Source: Pleurocapsa sp. MO_226.B13
GTDB lineage: Bacteria; Cyanobacteriota; Cyanobacteriia; Cyanobacteriales; Xenococcaceae
Length of the DNA stretch: 27,347 bases
NCBI GenBank assembly: GCA_030064795.1
Contig: JASJEI010000267.1
Coordinates: 1-27,347, forward strand
Reading direction: 5' to 3'
Within the stretch, counting starts at the first letter, position 1, and each line of letters begins with the position of its first letter. The notes under the pieces are model-generated. The model was not told the DNA's origin and did not search any database. It was given only the letters and a program-made list of their open reading frames with translations. The translations under genes and the position numbers were made by a program. This document shows, in pieces, positions 1-8,635 of this stretch.

Positions 1-88
1 CAGTTCTCTCCCAAGACCTCTCTTTGAGTCGATCTATTAATTAAAATAGCGATACATTTGATAAATCCTAATCATCTGCGTAACTGGT

Positions 89-709
89 TTGCCCACTGCT
101 GCTACTGTCCCATATAAACCTGCAAACCGTTGTATTATCTATCCTGAAGACGATGCGATCGCTAAAATCAACCAGCAAGTTGCTGACGACCCAGAAATTA
201 GTTCAATTCATTTAGTTTCCCATGGCTCGCCAGGATGTCTTTATTTGGGTAATGGGGAACTGAGTCTAAGCGGTCTCTCAGATCATGCTCCAGCACTCAG
301 CAAATGGCAAGAAAGAGAGTCCCTAGATATCTTGATCTACGGTTGTAATGTTGGAGCAGGCGATGTAGGAGAGAAATTCCTTCGTAAATTAAGAGAAATA
401 ACTCAGGCAAATATAGCTGTATCGGCAAATAAAACTGGCAACAAAGAGTTAGGAGGGGATTGGAACCTAGAAATTAGACTGGGAAATATTGAACCAACAT
501 TGGCATTTAACCATGAAGTAAGAGAAAGCTACGTGGGAGTTTTTGGCGAAGTAGTTTTAGCAGCAGATATCGATCCTGTTTATGGTTCCGATTTTAAAGA
601 TCTAACAGTATTTAATGGGGAATTATACTTTAATGCTAGTGGTGACAACAATGGTCAGGAACTATGGAAATACAATCCTACTGATGGGGCTTCCCTTGTT
701 GCAGATATA
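89..709 (+). pseudogene. DUF4347-domain protein, 3' end cut off by an IS5-family element
   Basis: The product resembles the N-terminal DUF4347 domain of large secreted or surface cyanobacterial proteins. Visible family marks are the 'HLVSHGSPG' motif (about residues 41-49), 'ILIYGCNVGAG' (about 81-91) and 'GGDWNLE' (about 121-127). After about residue 155 a repeat-like stretch begins ('ADIDPVYGS', 'GQELWKYNPTDG'), typical of the ELWK/hyalin-like repeats that follow this domain. The natural gene would be much longer; coding stops making sense at 710, where the IS inverted repeat starts, and the frame ends at 748 inside the IS. The start shown is TTG at 89, since an in-frame stop lies at 62-64; the domain's usual first strands look shortened, so the 5' end may be damaged too. 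No ligand or enzymatic role can be assigned. Confidence is good for the domain and high for truncation. Confidence 0.75.
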
Positions 710-726
710 GAACCCATTTGGGATCT
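710..726 (+). repeat. IS5-family left inverted repeat
   Basis: GAACCCATTTGGGATCT; it matches the reverse complement of 1589-1605 in 16 of 17 positions. Confidence 0.85.
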
Positions 727-744
727 TTATAAAAAAGGATATCA

Positions 745-1047
745 ATGAAAATGGCGTATTCAAGCGACTTGACGGACAAAGAGTGGAAAATTATTGAACC
801 TCTGTTACCAAAGAAAAAAAGAACTAAACCGCCGAGATGGAGTAAAAGAGACATTTTGGACGGTGTTTTCTATCAACTAAAGAATGGATGCAATTGGTGT
901 GATTTACCCAGGGATTTACCGCCATACTCAACGGTTTTTTGGCATTACAAGCAATGGCGATCGCAAGGAGTAATTGAAGAAATCATGGTTGTTTTGCACG
1001 GCAAAATCCGAGAACAAGCGAAAAAAAAACCAAATGGACAACTTTAA
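745..1047 (+). CDS. IS5-family transposase, upstream frame (DUF4096 domain)
   Basis: This 100-residue product is the N-terminal part of an IS5-family transposase. It shows the DUF4096 hallmarks: 'LTDKEWKIIEPLLP' at the N-terminus, then 'RDILDGVFYQLKNGCNW' and 'LPPYSTVFWHYKQW'. The ATG at 745 is 19 bases inside the left inverted repeat. The frame closes just after a run of nine A residues (1021-1029). Moving by -1 on this run enters the downstream frame, which continues with 'TKWTTLIMIDSQAVK', the expected catalytic start (first Asp in 'IDSQ'). This is the layout of IS5-family members that make their full transposase by -1 ribosomal slippage. Confidence 0.85.
   Translation: MKMAYSSDLTDKEWKIIEPLLPKKKRTKPPRWSKRDILDGVFYQLKNGCNWCDLPRDLPPYSTVFWHYKQWRSQGVIEEIMVVLHGKIREQAKKKPNGQL
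1021..1030 (+). other. Putative -1 ribosomal frameshift site (A9C)
   Basis: Nine consecutive A residues followed by C lie at the end of the upstream transposase frame, 15 bases before its stop. A -1 slip joins the two halves without loss of sequence: 'KKK' continues as 'TKWTTLIMIDSQ'. A simple indel in the homopolymer would look the same, but two-frame organisation with A-rich slippery runs is common in this IS family. Confidence 0.6.
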
Positions 1048-1049
1048 TA

Positions 1050-1590
1050 ATGATCGACTCTCAGGCGGTTAAAAATACTTGTAATGCAGGGATTGAGAGT
1101 AAAGGGTTCGGTTTTTATAAATCTACTAATGGCATCAAGAGGCATCTGGCAGTAGATACTTTGGGGTTTCCTTTTTTTACCCACTGTACTCGCGCCAATT
1201 TATCTGATGATGCGGGATTGATAGAAATGTTGACAAGCAATATTGATTATTTCAAATCTAAACCAGTCAACATTCCTAAAATAACTATTCTTCTCGATAA
1301 CGGATACCATCCAGATAAATTGACCACAGAACTCATCAAGATTTATCCAGCAATTATGACTAAGATTAAGTTTGAGTTGTCTCCCAAACCATCAAAATCT
1401 CAGAAAAAAGAGGAAGGAAAATCAGGATTTGTTCCTGTGAAAGCTCGGTGGGTCATAGAAAGATCGAACTCTTGGATGTTCCCGGTGTAAAAGTCTAGTC
1501 AAGAATTTTGAACGCACTTTGAATAATGCTACAGCTAAAATTAATCTTTGTTTTATTAGACTTTTACTCAAACGACTTGCACTCAATTAG
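1050..1590 (+). pseudogene. IS5-family transposase, downstream catalytic part with C-terminal frameshift
   Basis: This segment holds the DDE catalytic part: 'MIDSQAVK' (first Asp), 'ITILLDNGYHPDKL' (second Asp) and 'ARWVIERSNSWM' (the Glu of the RW.VER.N.W signature). The open frame stops at 1490 after 'WMFPV'. The expected continuation 'RCKSLVKNFERTLNNATA' is present in the +1 frame from about 1483 and runs to TAG at 1588-1590, immediately before the right inverted repeat. A one-base insertion around 1479-1482 ('atg ttcc cgg tgt' where 'atg nnn cgg tgt' is expected) therefore truncates the C-terminal helix after the catalytic Glu. The slip from the upstream frame would enter near 1029. Confidence 0.8.
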
Positions 1591-1605
1591 ATCTCAAATG
1601 GGTTC
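1589..1605 (-). repeat. IS5-family right inverted repeat
   Basis: AGATCTCAAATGGGTTC; partner of 710-726 (16 of 17 matches). It overlaps the transposase stop by two bases. Confidence 0.85.
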
Positions 1606-2143
1606 TATAGAAGAGACAGAAGGAATACTACAGTTATTGTCCTTGTCTTCGGGACTAGAAAAACCAGAAATTACTTCATTACTCTACAAAATGGTAAAGG
1701 GTCGGAACGTTCCGACCCACTTAAAAAAAGTTGTTGACCAGGTATTTGAGAGTATCAAAAACCTTACCTGGCAAACTTTTGCTCGCGATCGTCTCCGTCT
1801 CCTTAATCTACCAGACCCAATCTTAGAAGCCATTAAGCAGGGTCAAATAGAATATACCAAGGGGATTGAAATTGCTAAGGTACAAGCTCAGTCAGTACAA
1901 GATGAATTATTAGATGAGGTGATTACTAATAATTTATCTATTAAGCAAATCAAAGATAGAATCGCTCAACACAAAGGCAAAACTTCTACTGACTACTCGG
2001 AGCTGTCTACAGAAGAGCTAATTAAAGATGTCCGACAAACTTACCAAAAATTCTCTAGAAGTAAAAAGGTTTGGTCGAATCAAAAGAATAGGAAGAAGAT
2101 TGAAACTCTGTTGAAGCAGCTAAAGAGTCTGATTGAGGAGTAG
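1606..2143 (+). pseudogene. ParB-like plasmid partition protein, C-terminal part
   Basis: Residues encoded after the IS right end resemble the central HTH and C-terminal part of cyanobacterial plasmid ParB-family proteins: 'SIEETEGILQLLSL', 'TWQTFARDRLRLLNLPDPIL', then 'AIKQGQIEYTKGIEIAKV' and 'LSIKQIKDRIAQ'. The N-terminal ParB nuclease-like domain is missing because the gene begins at the IS boundary. The open frame extends back to 1526, but that part is IS transposase sequence read out of frame. The tail is lysine-rich. A 20-bp perfect palindrome lies in the coding sequence at 1699-1718. Family function is binding of centromere-like sites for plasmid segregation; this remnant is unlikely to work alone. 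The fragment hints at plasmid-derived DNA. Confidence 0.65.
1699..1718. repeat. Perfect 20-bp palindrome within the ParB fragment
   Basis: GGGTCGGAACGTTCCGACCC is its own reverse complement over all 20 bases. It encodes the in-frame peptide 'GRNVPTH', which reads like an insertion between two ParB segments, keeping the frame open. Confidence 0.8.
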
Positions 2144-2205
2144 TCAGTGAAAACTAAAGTTTAGACTGAATCACAGTTCATTCATTTCCCGTTACTTCTG
2201 CTTTT

Positions 2206-3424
2206 CTACTCAGTTTGCTGAGCTTTTGTTTGGCTCAGATACTCCCGATATCTCGGAGACAAACCGTATCTAATGGTTCCATATCCATGACCTTTATCGG
2301 TTATTTCGAGGAAGCCTAATTGACGAAGAGTTTCCAGTCGGTAGTAAGTTACCTCATCTCCTTTGGGTTTGTGCAGGAAATTGGTGACATCTTCCTCAGA
2401 TATATCCGGCTGTTGAGCAGTTTCTCGCTCGATGAACTCTAGAACATATTTCTGACCTGGATAGAGTTTAAGCAGAGCGAGTTGGACTCGAAATTTCCGT
2501 TCTAATTTACTTACTTCCTCTGCTCCTGCGACCTCGTCTGATGTTCCTTCCCCTGGTGGAAGGTTAGGGCAGGTTCGTTCGTAGGGAATATCACTCCCCA
2601 TGAACTGTTGCCATTCCTGCCTGGTGAGATTGCGTAACACCTTCTGGCAAACCATGTCAGCTAAATCTTGTGTTCCCGCAATCCAAAGGCGAATAGTGTT
2701 GTCAAAACTACCCGAAGCCAGGTACTTAGCATCTGGAGTAAAGGCAACAGATGTGACACTTTGATTGTGACCTTCCAGGACAATGGGGTATTCATTGATT
2801 GTGCGTGATTTCCAATCAATCTGGTCGAGCTGCCAGAGTCGAATACTACGATCGAAGCTACCGGAAGCCAACACTTTTCCGTCTGGACTAAAGGCAACTG
2901 AACTCACCCAATCACTATGCCCTGTCAACGGAACATGAACCAGTTTCTTAGGCTCGGGATTCTCTAGATCGAGTTTTTGCAAATCCCATAATCCCACGGT
3001 ACAATCATCACTAGCTGAAGCTAGGCACTTCCCATCTGGGCTGAAGGCAATTGACCAAACTCTACCACTGTGATTTTTCAGCTCAATCGGGTCAGCATCG
3101 GGCTGCTTTATATTCCAAAGGAGAACCCTGTTATCATCGCTTGCTGATGCCAGAATTTTTCCATCTGGACTAAATTTAACGGATGTCACGCTGTCTGTAT
3201 GTCCTTGGAAAGTGATTGGTTTAGGATCGGGTCGATCAAGCTCCCATAATCTGACGGTTGCGTCATTCTTCCAACTGCCGGATGCTAACCACCGTCCATC
3301 TGGACTAAAGGCAACAGAACTAACGCCGTCTTGATGTCCTTTAAATTGCATTGGTTCATTAGAAGGCTGTTGTAAATCCCATAGACGAACTATCTTGTCG
3401 TCACTGCCCGCTGCTAATAACTGA
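2206..3424 (-). pseudogene. WD40-repeat protein, C-terminal half (separated by a frameshift)
   Basis: This is the 3' continuation of the gene at 3414-6368. It encodes the end of WD40 repeat 9 ('LLAAGSDDKIVRLWDL') and repeats 10-14, each with 'VAFSPDG...LASGS.D..IRLW' signatures. Then comes a conserved WD40-tail stretch ('LADMVCQKVLRNLTRQEWQ') and about 100 residues that look like a winged-helix ('VTYYRLETLRQLGFLEITD'). An open frame runs up to 3477, but the part above about 3424 does not read as WD40. Rejoining with the upstream frame by a one-base correction near 3420-3425 restores a continuous repeat 9. The restored protein would carry 14 WD repeats, enough for two seven-bladed propellers. 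It is unlikely to be an independent gene because no start or ribosome site is evident. Confidence 0.8.
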
Positions 3425-6368
3425 ATTCGGCGTCGCTGATGACAAACAACGCGACTCCAAAGACTTTTCCACCGCACTTAAAGGTTTTTGGTTCGGTATT
3501 CGGCTGACTGAGATTCCAAACTCGCACTGTCCCATCTTCACTCCCCGAAGCCAAAAGTTGGGGTTTGCTTGGACTGATAGCGATCGCACGCACTGTTTTG
3601 TGATGCCCTGGCAGAATCTTGGGGACAGCAACGGGAGGATTCAAGTCCCAAAGTCGCACAGTATTATCCCAACCACATGAAGCCAGGAACTTACTGTCTG
3701 GACTGAATGCTACTGATGTAATATTAAACGTATGTCCTCTCAGAATCTTGGGTGCTTCGTCAAGTTGATCGGTCTTCCAAAGCCGAATTGTTTGGTCATC
3801 ACTTGCAGAGGCTAGCATCTTGCCATCAGGGCTAAAGGCAACGGTTCGTACTGGTGCTGTATGGTCTTTAAGAATCTGAGGTGGTTCTTGCGGTTGATTT
3901 ATATCCCAGAGTCGAATAGTGTGGTCGTCACTGGCAGAAGCCAGCCATCTTCCACCTGGACTAAAGGCAACAGAACGAATCTTATTCTCATGACCATAGC
4001 GGACGATGGGTTCTTTATCTGGTGTTTGAGTTGGTTCTTGTACATCCCAAAGCCAGATATTTGGGTGCTCACAGCCGACTGCCAACTGAGAGCCATAAGG
4101 ACTAAAGTTGAGAGAGCGGACTATTCCCATCTCTCCTTTTGAACTATGTTTCGCTAAAATAATGGGACTTTGATCGAGCTGATGCCAATTCTCCCATAAC
4201 TTGACGGTTTGATCTTTACTCCCAGATGCCAGAAGACTGCCATCTGGCTTAAATGCAATAGATGTCACGTCCTTCTCATGTTCTCCGATCACTTTGGAGA
4301 CGGGATGTTCCTGACGCAAATCCCACAGTCTGACAGTTTTATCGAGGCTACCGGAAACCAACCATTTTCCATCTGGGCTAAAGGCGATCGCGTTGATTCC
4401 TTCCTCATGACCAGTGAGTAGCTTGAATTCAGAATAGGATTGTTCTGGATTCCAGAGGTAGATGTTGCCATCCCAGTCACCCGCAGCTAATTTTGTTCCA
4501 TCTGGGCTAAAAGCAATCGAAGAAAATGCCAACTTATGATGTTTCAATATATTGCTGAAATAAGACGCACTTAGAGCTTGTCGCAGCGCATCATCTACCA
4601 GTGCTAAGGCATGAAGCCGATCTCGCATGACAAAGAGATAAGCTTGACGAGCCAGAAGAGCAGCTCGCTCATCGTTCCGCTCTTTCAATCGCTCATCGTT
4701 CGACTCTTTCCAAGCATCTTCAATTTCTTCAGCAAAACGAGCATAAGCTCCACCTAAGTTTTTTAAAACTTCTACTGCTACTTGAGCAAAAGGCAAAATT
4801 TGTTCTTGTTTTTCTTGGCTATAGGTTGGTAGCAGAGCTAGTAAGGCAGTAAAACTACGAATCGGTCGGTCAATTTCTTCGGCAATGTAGCGAGAAATAG
4901 TATCTAATACGTCTTCAGTTTCGTATTGAGCCATCGCTTTGTTAAGTAAGCGTCTCACTCCATCTCGAAATTGATATATTCTTGATTCTCCTCCAACTTT
5001 TGATTCCAGGATTCCACCCATATAAACTTCTGCTACATGAACGGGTGTAGCTTCTGGTAGTAAAGTTTTGCGAATCAGATCCACTACCCGCATATCGACA
5101 GGTGCAGCAGCCATCATCCCTGCTAAACGTTGCGCTGTTATGGATGCTGTAGCCAAAAAACGCTTGAGGATTATTTCTGCTTCTCGTTCTTTTTGCGAGT
5201 TAATATCTTCTGCTGTCTGTGATGAAGTTTCTGTTTTAACTTCTGGTTTAGTTGTCTCTTGTTTTGCCTGCTTGGCAACAAAATCTAGATCGAATAAATA
5301 AGTAGAAATTCTCGCTTTTCCCGAACCAGCAACAACCCGCGACCACTGCTTTAAAATTTCTGGTTCTAAATTTACCACTGGTAATACTAATGCTCGCTGC
5401 CAATTAATCGGAATCCAAGCTGGCAGGTTTTGTAAAATTAATTTGGGATTGGCAACACCAGGAGTTAAGGCACTAGAGAAGAGTTTACGACCTACTCCTA
5501 ATTGGGTACTGTCCCACATGCGTTCGGGAAAAAGTTGCACAATTGCTGTGGGTTGTTTTTGTGACCATTTCTGTAACCAATGGTGAATTTTTCCTTGTTG
5601 CCAGATAGAAGATACACAATCACTAACCAGCAAAACTAAACCTCTGCCATCGCTATGTATTAGCTCGCGGTAACTATGTTGACGTTTACTTGTTCTCCTA
5701 CCTTTTTTTCTTCTGACTAGCTGTAATTGAGTTTTATCTTCACTCAGATTCCAAACTCTGACACTGCGGAATGCTCCATGAATTTCTAGTATTTGTCTTA
5801 GTTCATCAATAGTTTCTTGCCAAATAAAGGAAGAACGCGATTGTTCGACTATTAATTCTAAATCGAGCCATCTTTCTGGTTCTGGTTTGGTTACAGGAAC
5901 AAAAATCCCCCTTTCCGCAATTCGGGTAACAGTTGCTTCTTCGTCAAGAATCCTTTGACGAGAAGAAGGAAATTTCTTCATCAAAGGACGTAATTTCCTA
6001 CTGATTGATAAGGTATTTTGAATTGCTGGTGCTGCTGGAGCTTGAAAAGGTAAGCTTTTAGTATCAGATGAGGTTGTTAATTCTGGCTCAATCGTTTTTT
6101 CAGAATAGACATTACTAACTTCATCTGGTTTGGAGTCAACTTCAGTCCTCTGTTTGCTATTGTCTTGCCAAATTGCTCGATCGGTTTCAGGTTCAGTTTG
6201 ATTGCGTTCGGGTTCTTTAGGTTTAGCCTCTATAGCTCCCATTTGGCAAGCTAACCAAAGAATATCAGCAATATCTTCATCGCTTAATTCTAACTTTCTT
6301 AAAAGTCCGCCTCGATCTAGGCGATTTACTAGCCATGATACTGTAGCTTCGATAGATGAATTATTCAT
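3414..6368 (-). pseudogene. SAV_2336/vWA-like and WD40 protein of a MoxR/VMAP system, N-terminal part
   Basis: The product is a large scaffold or sensor protein. Residues 1-50 form a small helical N-terminal domain and about 51-110 is a charged linker. Residues 110-365 match proteins annotated as SAV_2336 N-terminal-domain related: 'LRPLMKKFPS', 'ILDEEATVTRIAE', and a degenerate vWA fold ('RWLDLELIVEQSRSS', 'HGAFRSVRVWNL', 'GLVLLVSDCVSSIW'). The MIDAS-like motif reads EQSRS rather than DxSxS. Residues 395-605 are helical, and eight WD40 repeats run from about 612 to the end. The frame ends inside repeat 9 ('FVISDAEFSY'), and the repeat resumes in the next frame at about 3424, so one base has been lost or gained. 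The ATG at 6366-6368 overlaps the stop of the upstream MoxR gene by 8 bp, indicating translational coupling. Confidence 0.8.
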
Positions 6369-7428
6369 CCTCCTCCACTTGACCTAAATCATTCAAGAGT
6401 CTTTTAGCAATTAGTTCATCTTTAGGAGATATACGACCTTTTGTTACTATAAACAAGGCATTAAGTAGTTGATCTGTCGCTAAAGTTTTCCCACCATCTC
6501 GATTATCAATAAAATCGTTAACTAAAGCATCAAGTGAATCATCACTAAGGGTTTTCTTATCATCTTCTACTGAAATTTTTTTGTCAAAATGAGCAGTAAT
6601 TATCCTCACTAAATCTTCTTTGCGAGGAACTTTCATCGTTAAACTCAAGCAGCGTCTGAGAAACGGTGCAGGAAAATCTCTCTCCCCATTACTGGTTAAA
6701 ATCACAAAAGGAAAAGCCTTACAATTAACCCTTCCTTCGATAATTGTGGTACTAAGATCTTCTTTCGTAATTTCTTCTTCTTCATCGGTATAGGCAGTAC
6801 GCACGGTAACTTCATCAACTTCTTCTTTAATCCTGACTAATTCTGGAATTTCAAAACGTCCTTCTTCAAAAATAGTCAATAAGTCATTAGGTAAGTCGAT
6901 ATCGCTTTTATCAATCTCATCTATCAGCAACATTCTCGGCCTTTCTGAGGGTAATAAGGCAGTACCTAAAGGACCCAGGGTTATATATTTTGCGATCGCT
7001 CTCAATTGTTGTTTTCTTTCTTCTTCTGATAGTTCAGAAGTATTGATCTTTTTGATCTTTTCTAATTGTTTGACTTCTTGTAATCTAGCGATCGCATCAT
7101 AGTTATAAAGTCCATCTTTGAGAGTAGTGCGGGTAGTAATGGGCCAATAAAGAACTTCTCCTAGCATTAATTCCCTTGCTACTGCATAAGCTAGGGATGA
7201 TTTACCTGTGCCTGGTTTACCTGTAACCAAAAGAGGACGACGCAAATACAAGGCAGCATTGACCATTTTGACTTCTTCTGGTCGCACTTGAAAAGTTTCA
7301 CCTCGTTGCTTACGTCGACTTTCACCAGGTTTGCTGTCTTCGCCAAAAGGTCGCCAACTGGGAGATGGTGGTAATTTCCAATCTTTATGAGGTTTACTAT
7401 TTCCTGTAAAAATTCTCCAGTCGTTCAT
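6361..7428 (-). CDS. MoxR-type AAA+ ATPase of a vWA/VMAP ternary system
   Basis: This 355-residue AAA+ ATPase is expected to couple ATP hydrolysis to remodelling of its vWA-type partner, encoded immediately downstream. Walker A is GKPGTGKS (70-77). Walker B is 'RMLLIDEIDK' (165-174). The sensor-1 region is 'FVILTSNGERDFP' (241-253), and the arginine pair 'LRRC' follows at 257-260. Residues 40-52 ('QRGETFQVRPEEV') precede the core as usual for MoxR proteins. It lies 2 bp after the VMAP stop and overlaps the next start by 8 bp, so all three genes form one operon. This is the only gene of the operon with no visible lesion. The substrate is unknown. Confidence 0.88.
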   Translation of the reverse strand: MNDWRIFTGNSKPHKDWKLPPSPSWRPFGEDSKPGESRRKQRGETFQVRPEEVKMVNAALYLRRPLLVTGKPGTGKSSLAYAVARELMLGEVLYWPITTRTTLKDGLYNYDAIARLQEVKQLEKIKKINTSELSEEERKQQLRAIAKYITLGPLGTALLPSERPRMLLIDEIDKSDIDLPNDLLTIFEEGRFEIPELVRIKEEVDEVTVRTAYTDEEEEITKEDLSTTIIEGRVNCKAFPFVILTSNGERDFPAPFLRRCLSLTMKVPRKEDLVRIITAHFDKKISVEDDKKTLSDDSLDALVNDFIDNRDGGKTLATDQLLNALFIVTKGRISPKDELIAKRLLNDLGQVEEDE

Positions 7429-7430
7429 GG

Positions 7431-8162
7431 CTAAGACATTATTAATTCGCGTTTTGGTACTAAATCGAAATCATCCCAAAGCAATGATAAGTGATTGCCA
7501 ATGCCAACATTCTTCCAATCTGTGTGGCGTTTACTTTTAATATTCTTCGGTAATTTTTTTAAACAACATCCTTGACAAATATTATTTAATTCTTGACAAC
7601 AATTCAAATTCAAATTATTTGCCTCTTCTCTTAGCCAAAGTGCAATAGGAATTCCTGCAAAGTAGAAAGCCTGCATGATAAGTTCTAATTTAGCTTTGGG
7701 AATAGGTGCTGATAGCCTCGCACCAACTACCCGCTCTTGCATAAGTTGTTTATATAGTTTGTTTGGGTTAGTATTTTCTGACAACTCAAGAATATTAATT
7801 ACTGATTGTTCTAAATTATCTTTGACAATTTGCCATTTTTCTTTGTAGATGACTGAATATTGATCGTCTTGTGCCACCTTAAGACGTTCTGAAAAACGAA
7901 CTACAACTTCATATTTTGTACCAATAGGAGGAGAAAAGGGATTGTTAGGTTCGATAACTAAAGAATCAATCGCTCGCTTTTGCCGATCAATTAAACTATA
8001 GGGTAAAAAGACCTGAATTTTTTGAATATTACATTGGCAACGGACTAAACTTTGCTGATAAAAAGATTGAAGTAATTCGTGTAAATTGCTTAGATTTGTA
8101 TCTGTCGTTAGTTTTGCTTCTTCATTAACTAGAGCATAACAACCAGTTTCTTCAAGTGGGTT
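7431..8162 (-). pseudogene. VMAP (vWA-MoxR-associated protein), C-terminal part after an internal amber codon
   Basis: The frame is open from 8162 down to the TAG at 7431-7433. It ends with features I associate with VMAP-C domains: 'ERVVGARLSAPIP', 'FYFAGIPIALWLREE', a Cys-rich 'CCLKKLP', and the terminal 'IGNHLSLLWDDFDLVP'. The conventional start would be GTG at 7875-7877, but the same frame is plainly coding upstream of it ('GTKYEVVVRFSERLKVAQDDQ'), so that start is arbitrary. The in-frame TAG at 8163-8165 separates it from the segment at 8163-8594. In the described ternary systems VMAP is the adaptor linking effectors to the vWA/MoxR pair. MoxR follows after 2 bp. Family assignment is moderately sure; disruption is clear. 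Confidence 0.7.
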
Positions 8163-8594
8163 CTAAGATTTAATATCTTCAATCAACCATCCTTGTACTG
8201 CCAGAGAATTATTATCATCAAAAACTGCTATCAATAAGCAAGGTTCTTTGTTTTTGTTCGATGTTTGTTCTGTTTCTTGTTTTTGTTTTAATAGTTTAAG
8301 TAAATTTTGATATTTTTTTTCTCCTAAATCCGCCACTAACCAGTTAGCAAGTGACTGACACAATTGTTCTTCTAAATTTAAATCTTTAAGGTTCGATAAT
8401 AAATAACCAACAAACTTATTCAAACAAGAATAATCATTATCACGATCATTTTCGCGACTATCTACACTTCTAACTATCTCTGCAATAGAATCTGGAAAAT
8501 TACGAACAGAAAGTTGAGGTAAAGATTTTTGATAAGCAATTTCTATGTAATCCTTAAAATCTTGAAAATGAGGGTTAAGTGTAGCGGACTGAAA
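8163..8594 (-). pseudogene. VMAP, middle segment truncated at the transposon end
   Basis: This segment shares its frame with the VMAP C-terminal segment and is separated from it by one amber codon (TAG, 8163-8165; 'WLIEDIKS' stop 'NPLEETG'). Recognisable residues include 'NFPDSIAEIVRSV', 'YLLSNLKDLNLEEQLCQSLANWL' in parts, and 'CLLIAVFDDNNSLAVQGWLI', as in the middle region of VMAP proteins. The frame runs up to 8594, but gene sequence must end at 8579, where the transposon terminus TGTAGCG begins, so everything N-terminal (usually the effector-associated or trypsin-like part) is missing. An internal TTG at 8421-8423 could be called as a start, but coding similarity continues above it. Confidence 0.65.
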
Positions 8595-8635
8595 TTATAA
8601 TCGCTTCGACCTGAAATCATCGGCATTTTCAGCCC
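8580..8635 (+). repeat. Left terminal inverted repeat of the transposon
   Basis: It starts TGTAGCGGACTGAAAT and contains CGCTTCGACC and TTTTCAGCCC, all shared with the reverse complement of 12347-12402 (about 42 of 56 positions). Confidence 0.8.

Larger units (their letters stand above)
710..1605 (+). mobile_element. IS5-family insertion sequence, about 896 bp
   Basis: The element is bounded by 17-bp inverted repeats with one mismatch (710-726 and 1589-1605) and carries a two-frame DDE transposase. TATA flanks both ends (706-709 and 1606-1609). Because TATA is its own reverse complement, it could be a 4-bp target duplication or an extension of the inverted repeat to 21 bp. The left flank is DUF4347 coding sequence and the right flank is ParB coding sequence, so the element does not sit in one interrupted gene. 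The transposase has a frameshift near its C-terminus, so this copy is probably inactive. Confidence 0.85.

Noticed and set aside
1526..1605. Start of the ParB fragment at 1526
   Set aside because: These codons lie inside the IS and are the transposase C-terminus read in another frame; ParB sequence begins after 1605.
3424..3631. Minus-strand frames near 3401-3631 as small genes
   Set aside because: They arise where the WD40 frames overlap; the rejoined WD repeat explains the sequence.
3861..4480. Plus- and minus-strand frames overlapping the WD40 gene
   Set aside because: They are antisense or out-of-frame shadows produced by the repetitive WD40 coding sequence; none has family features.
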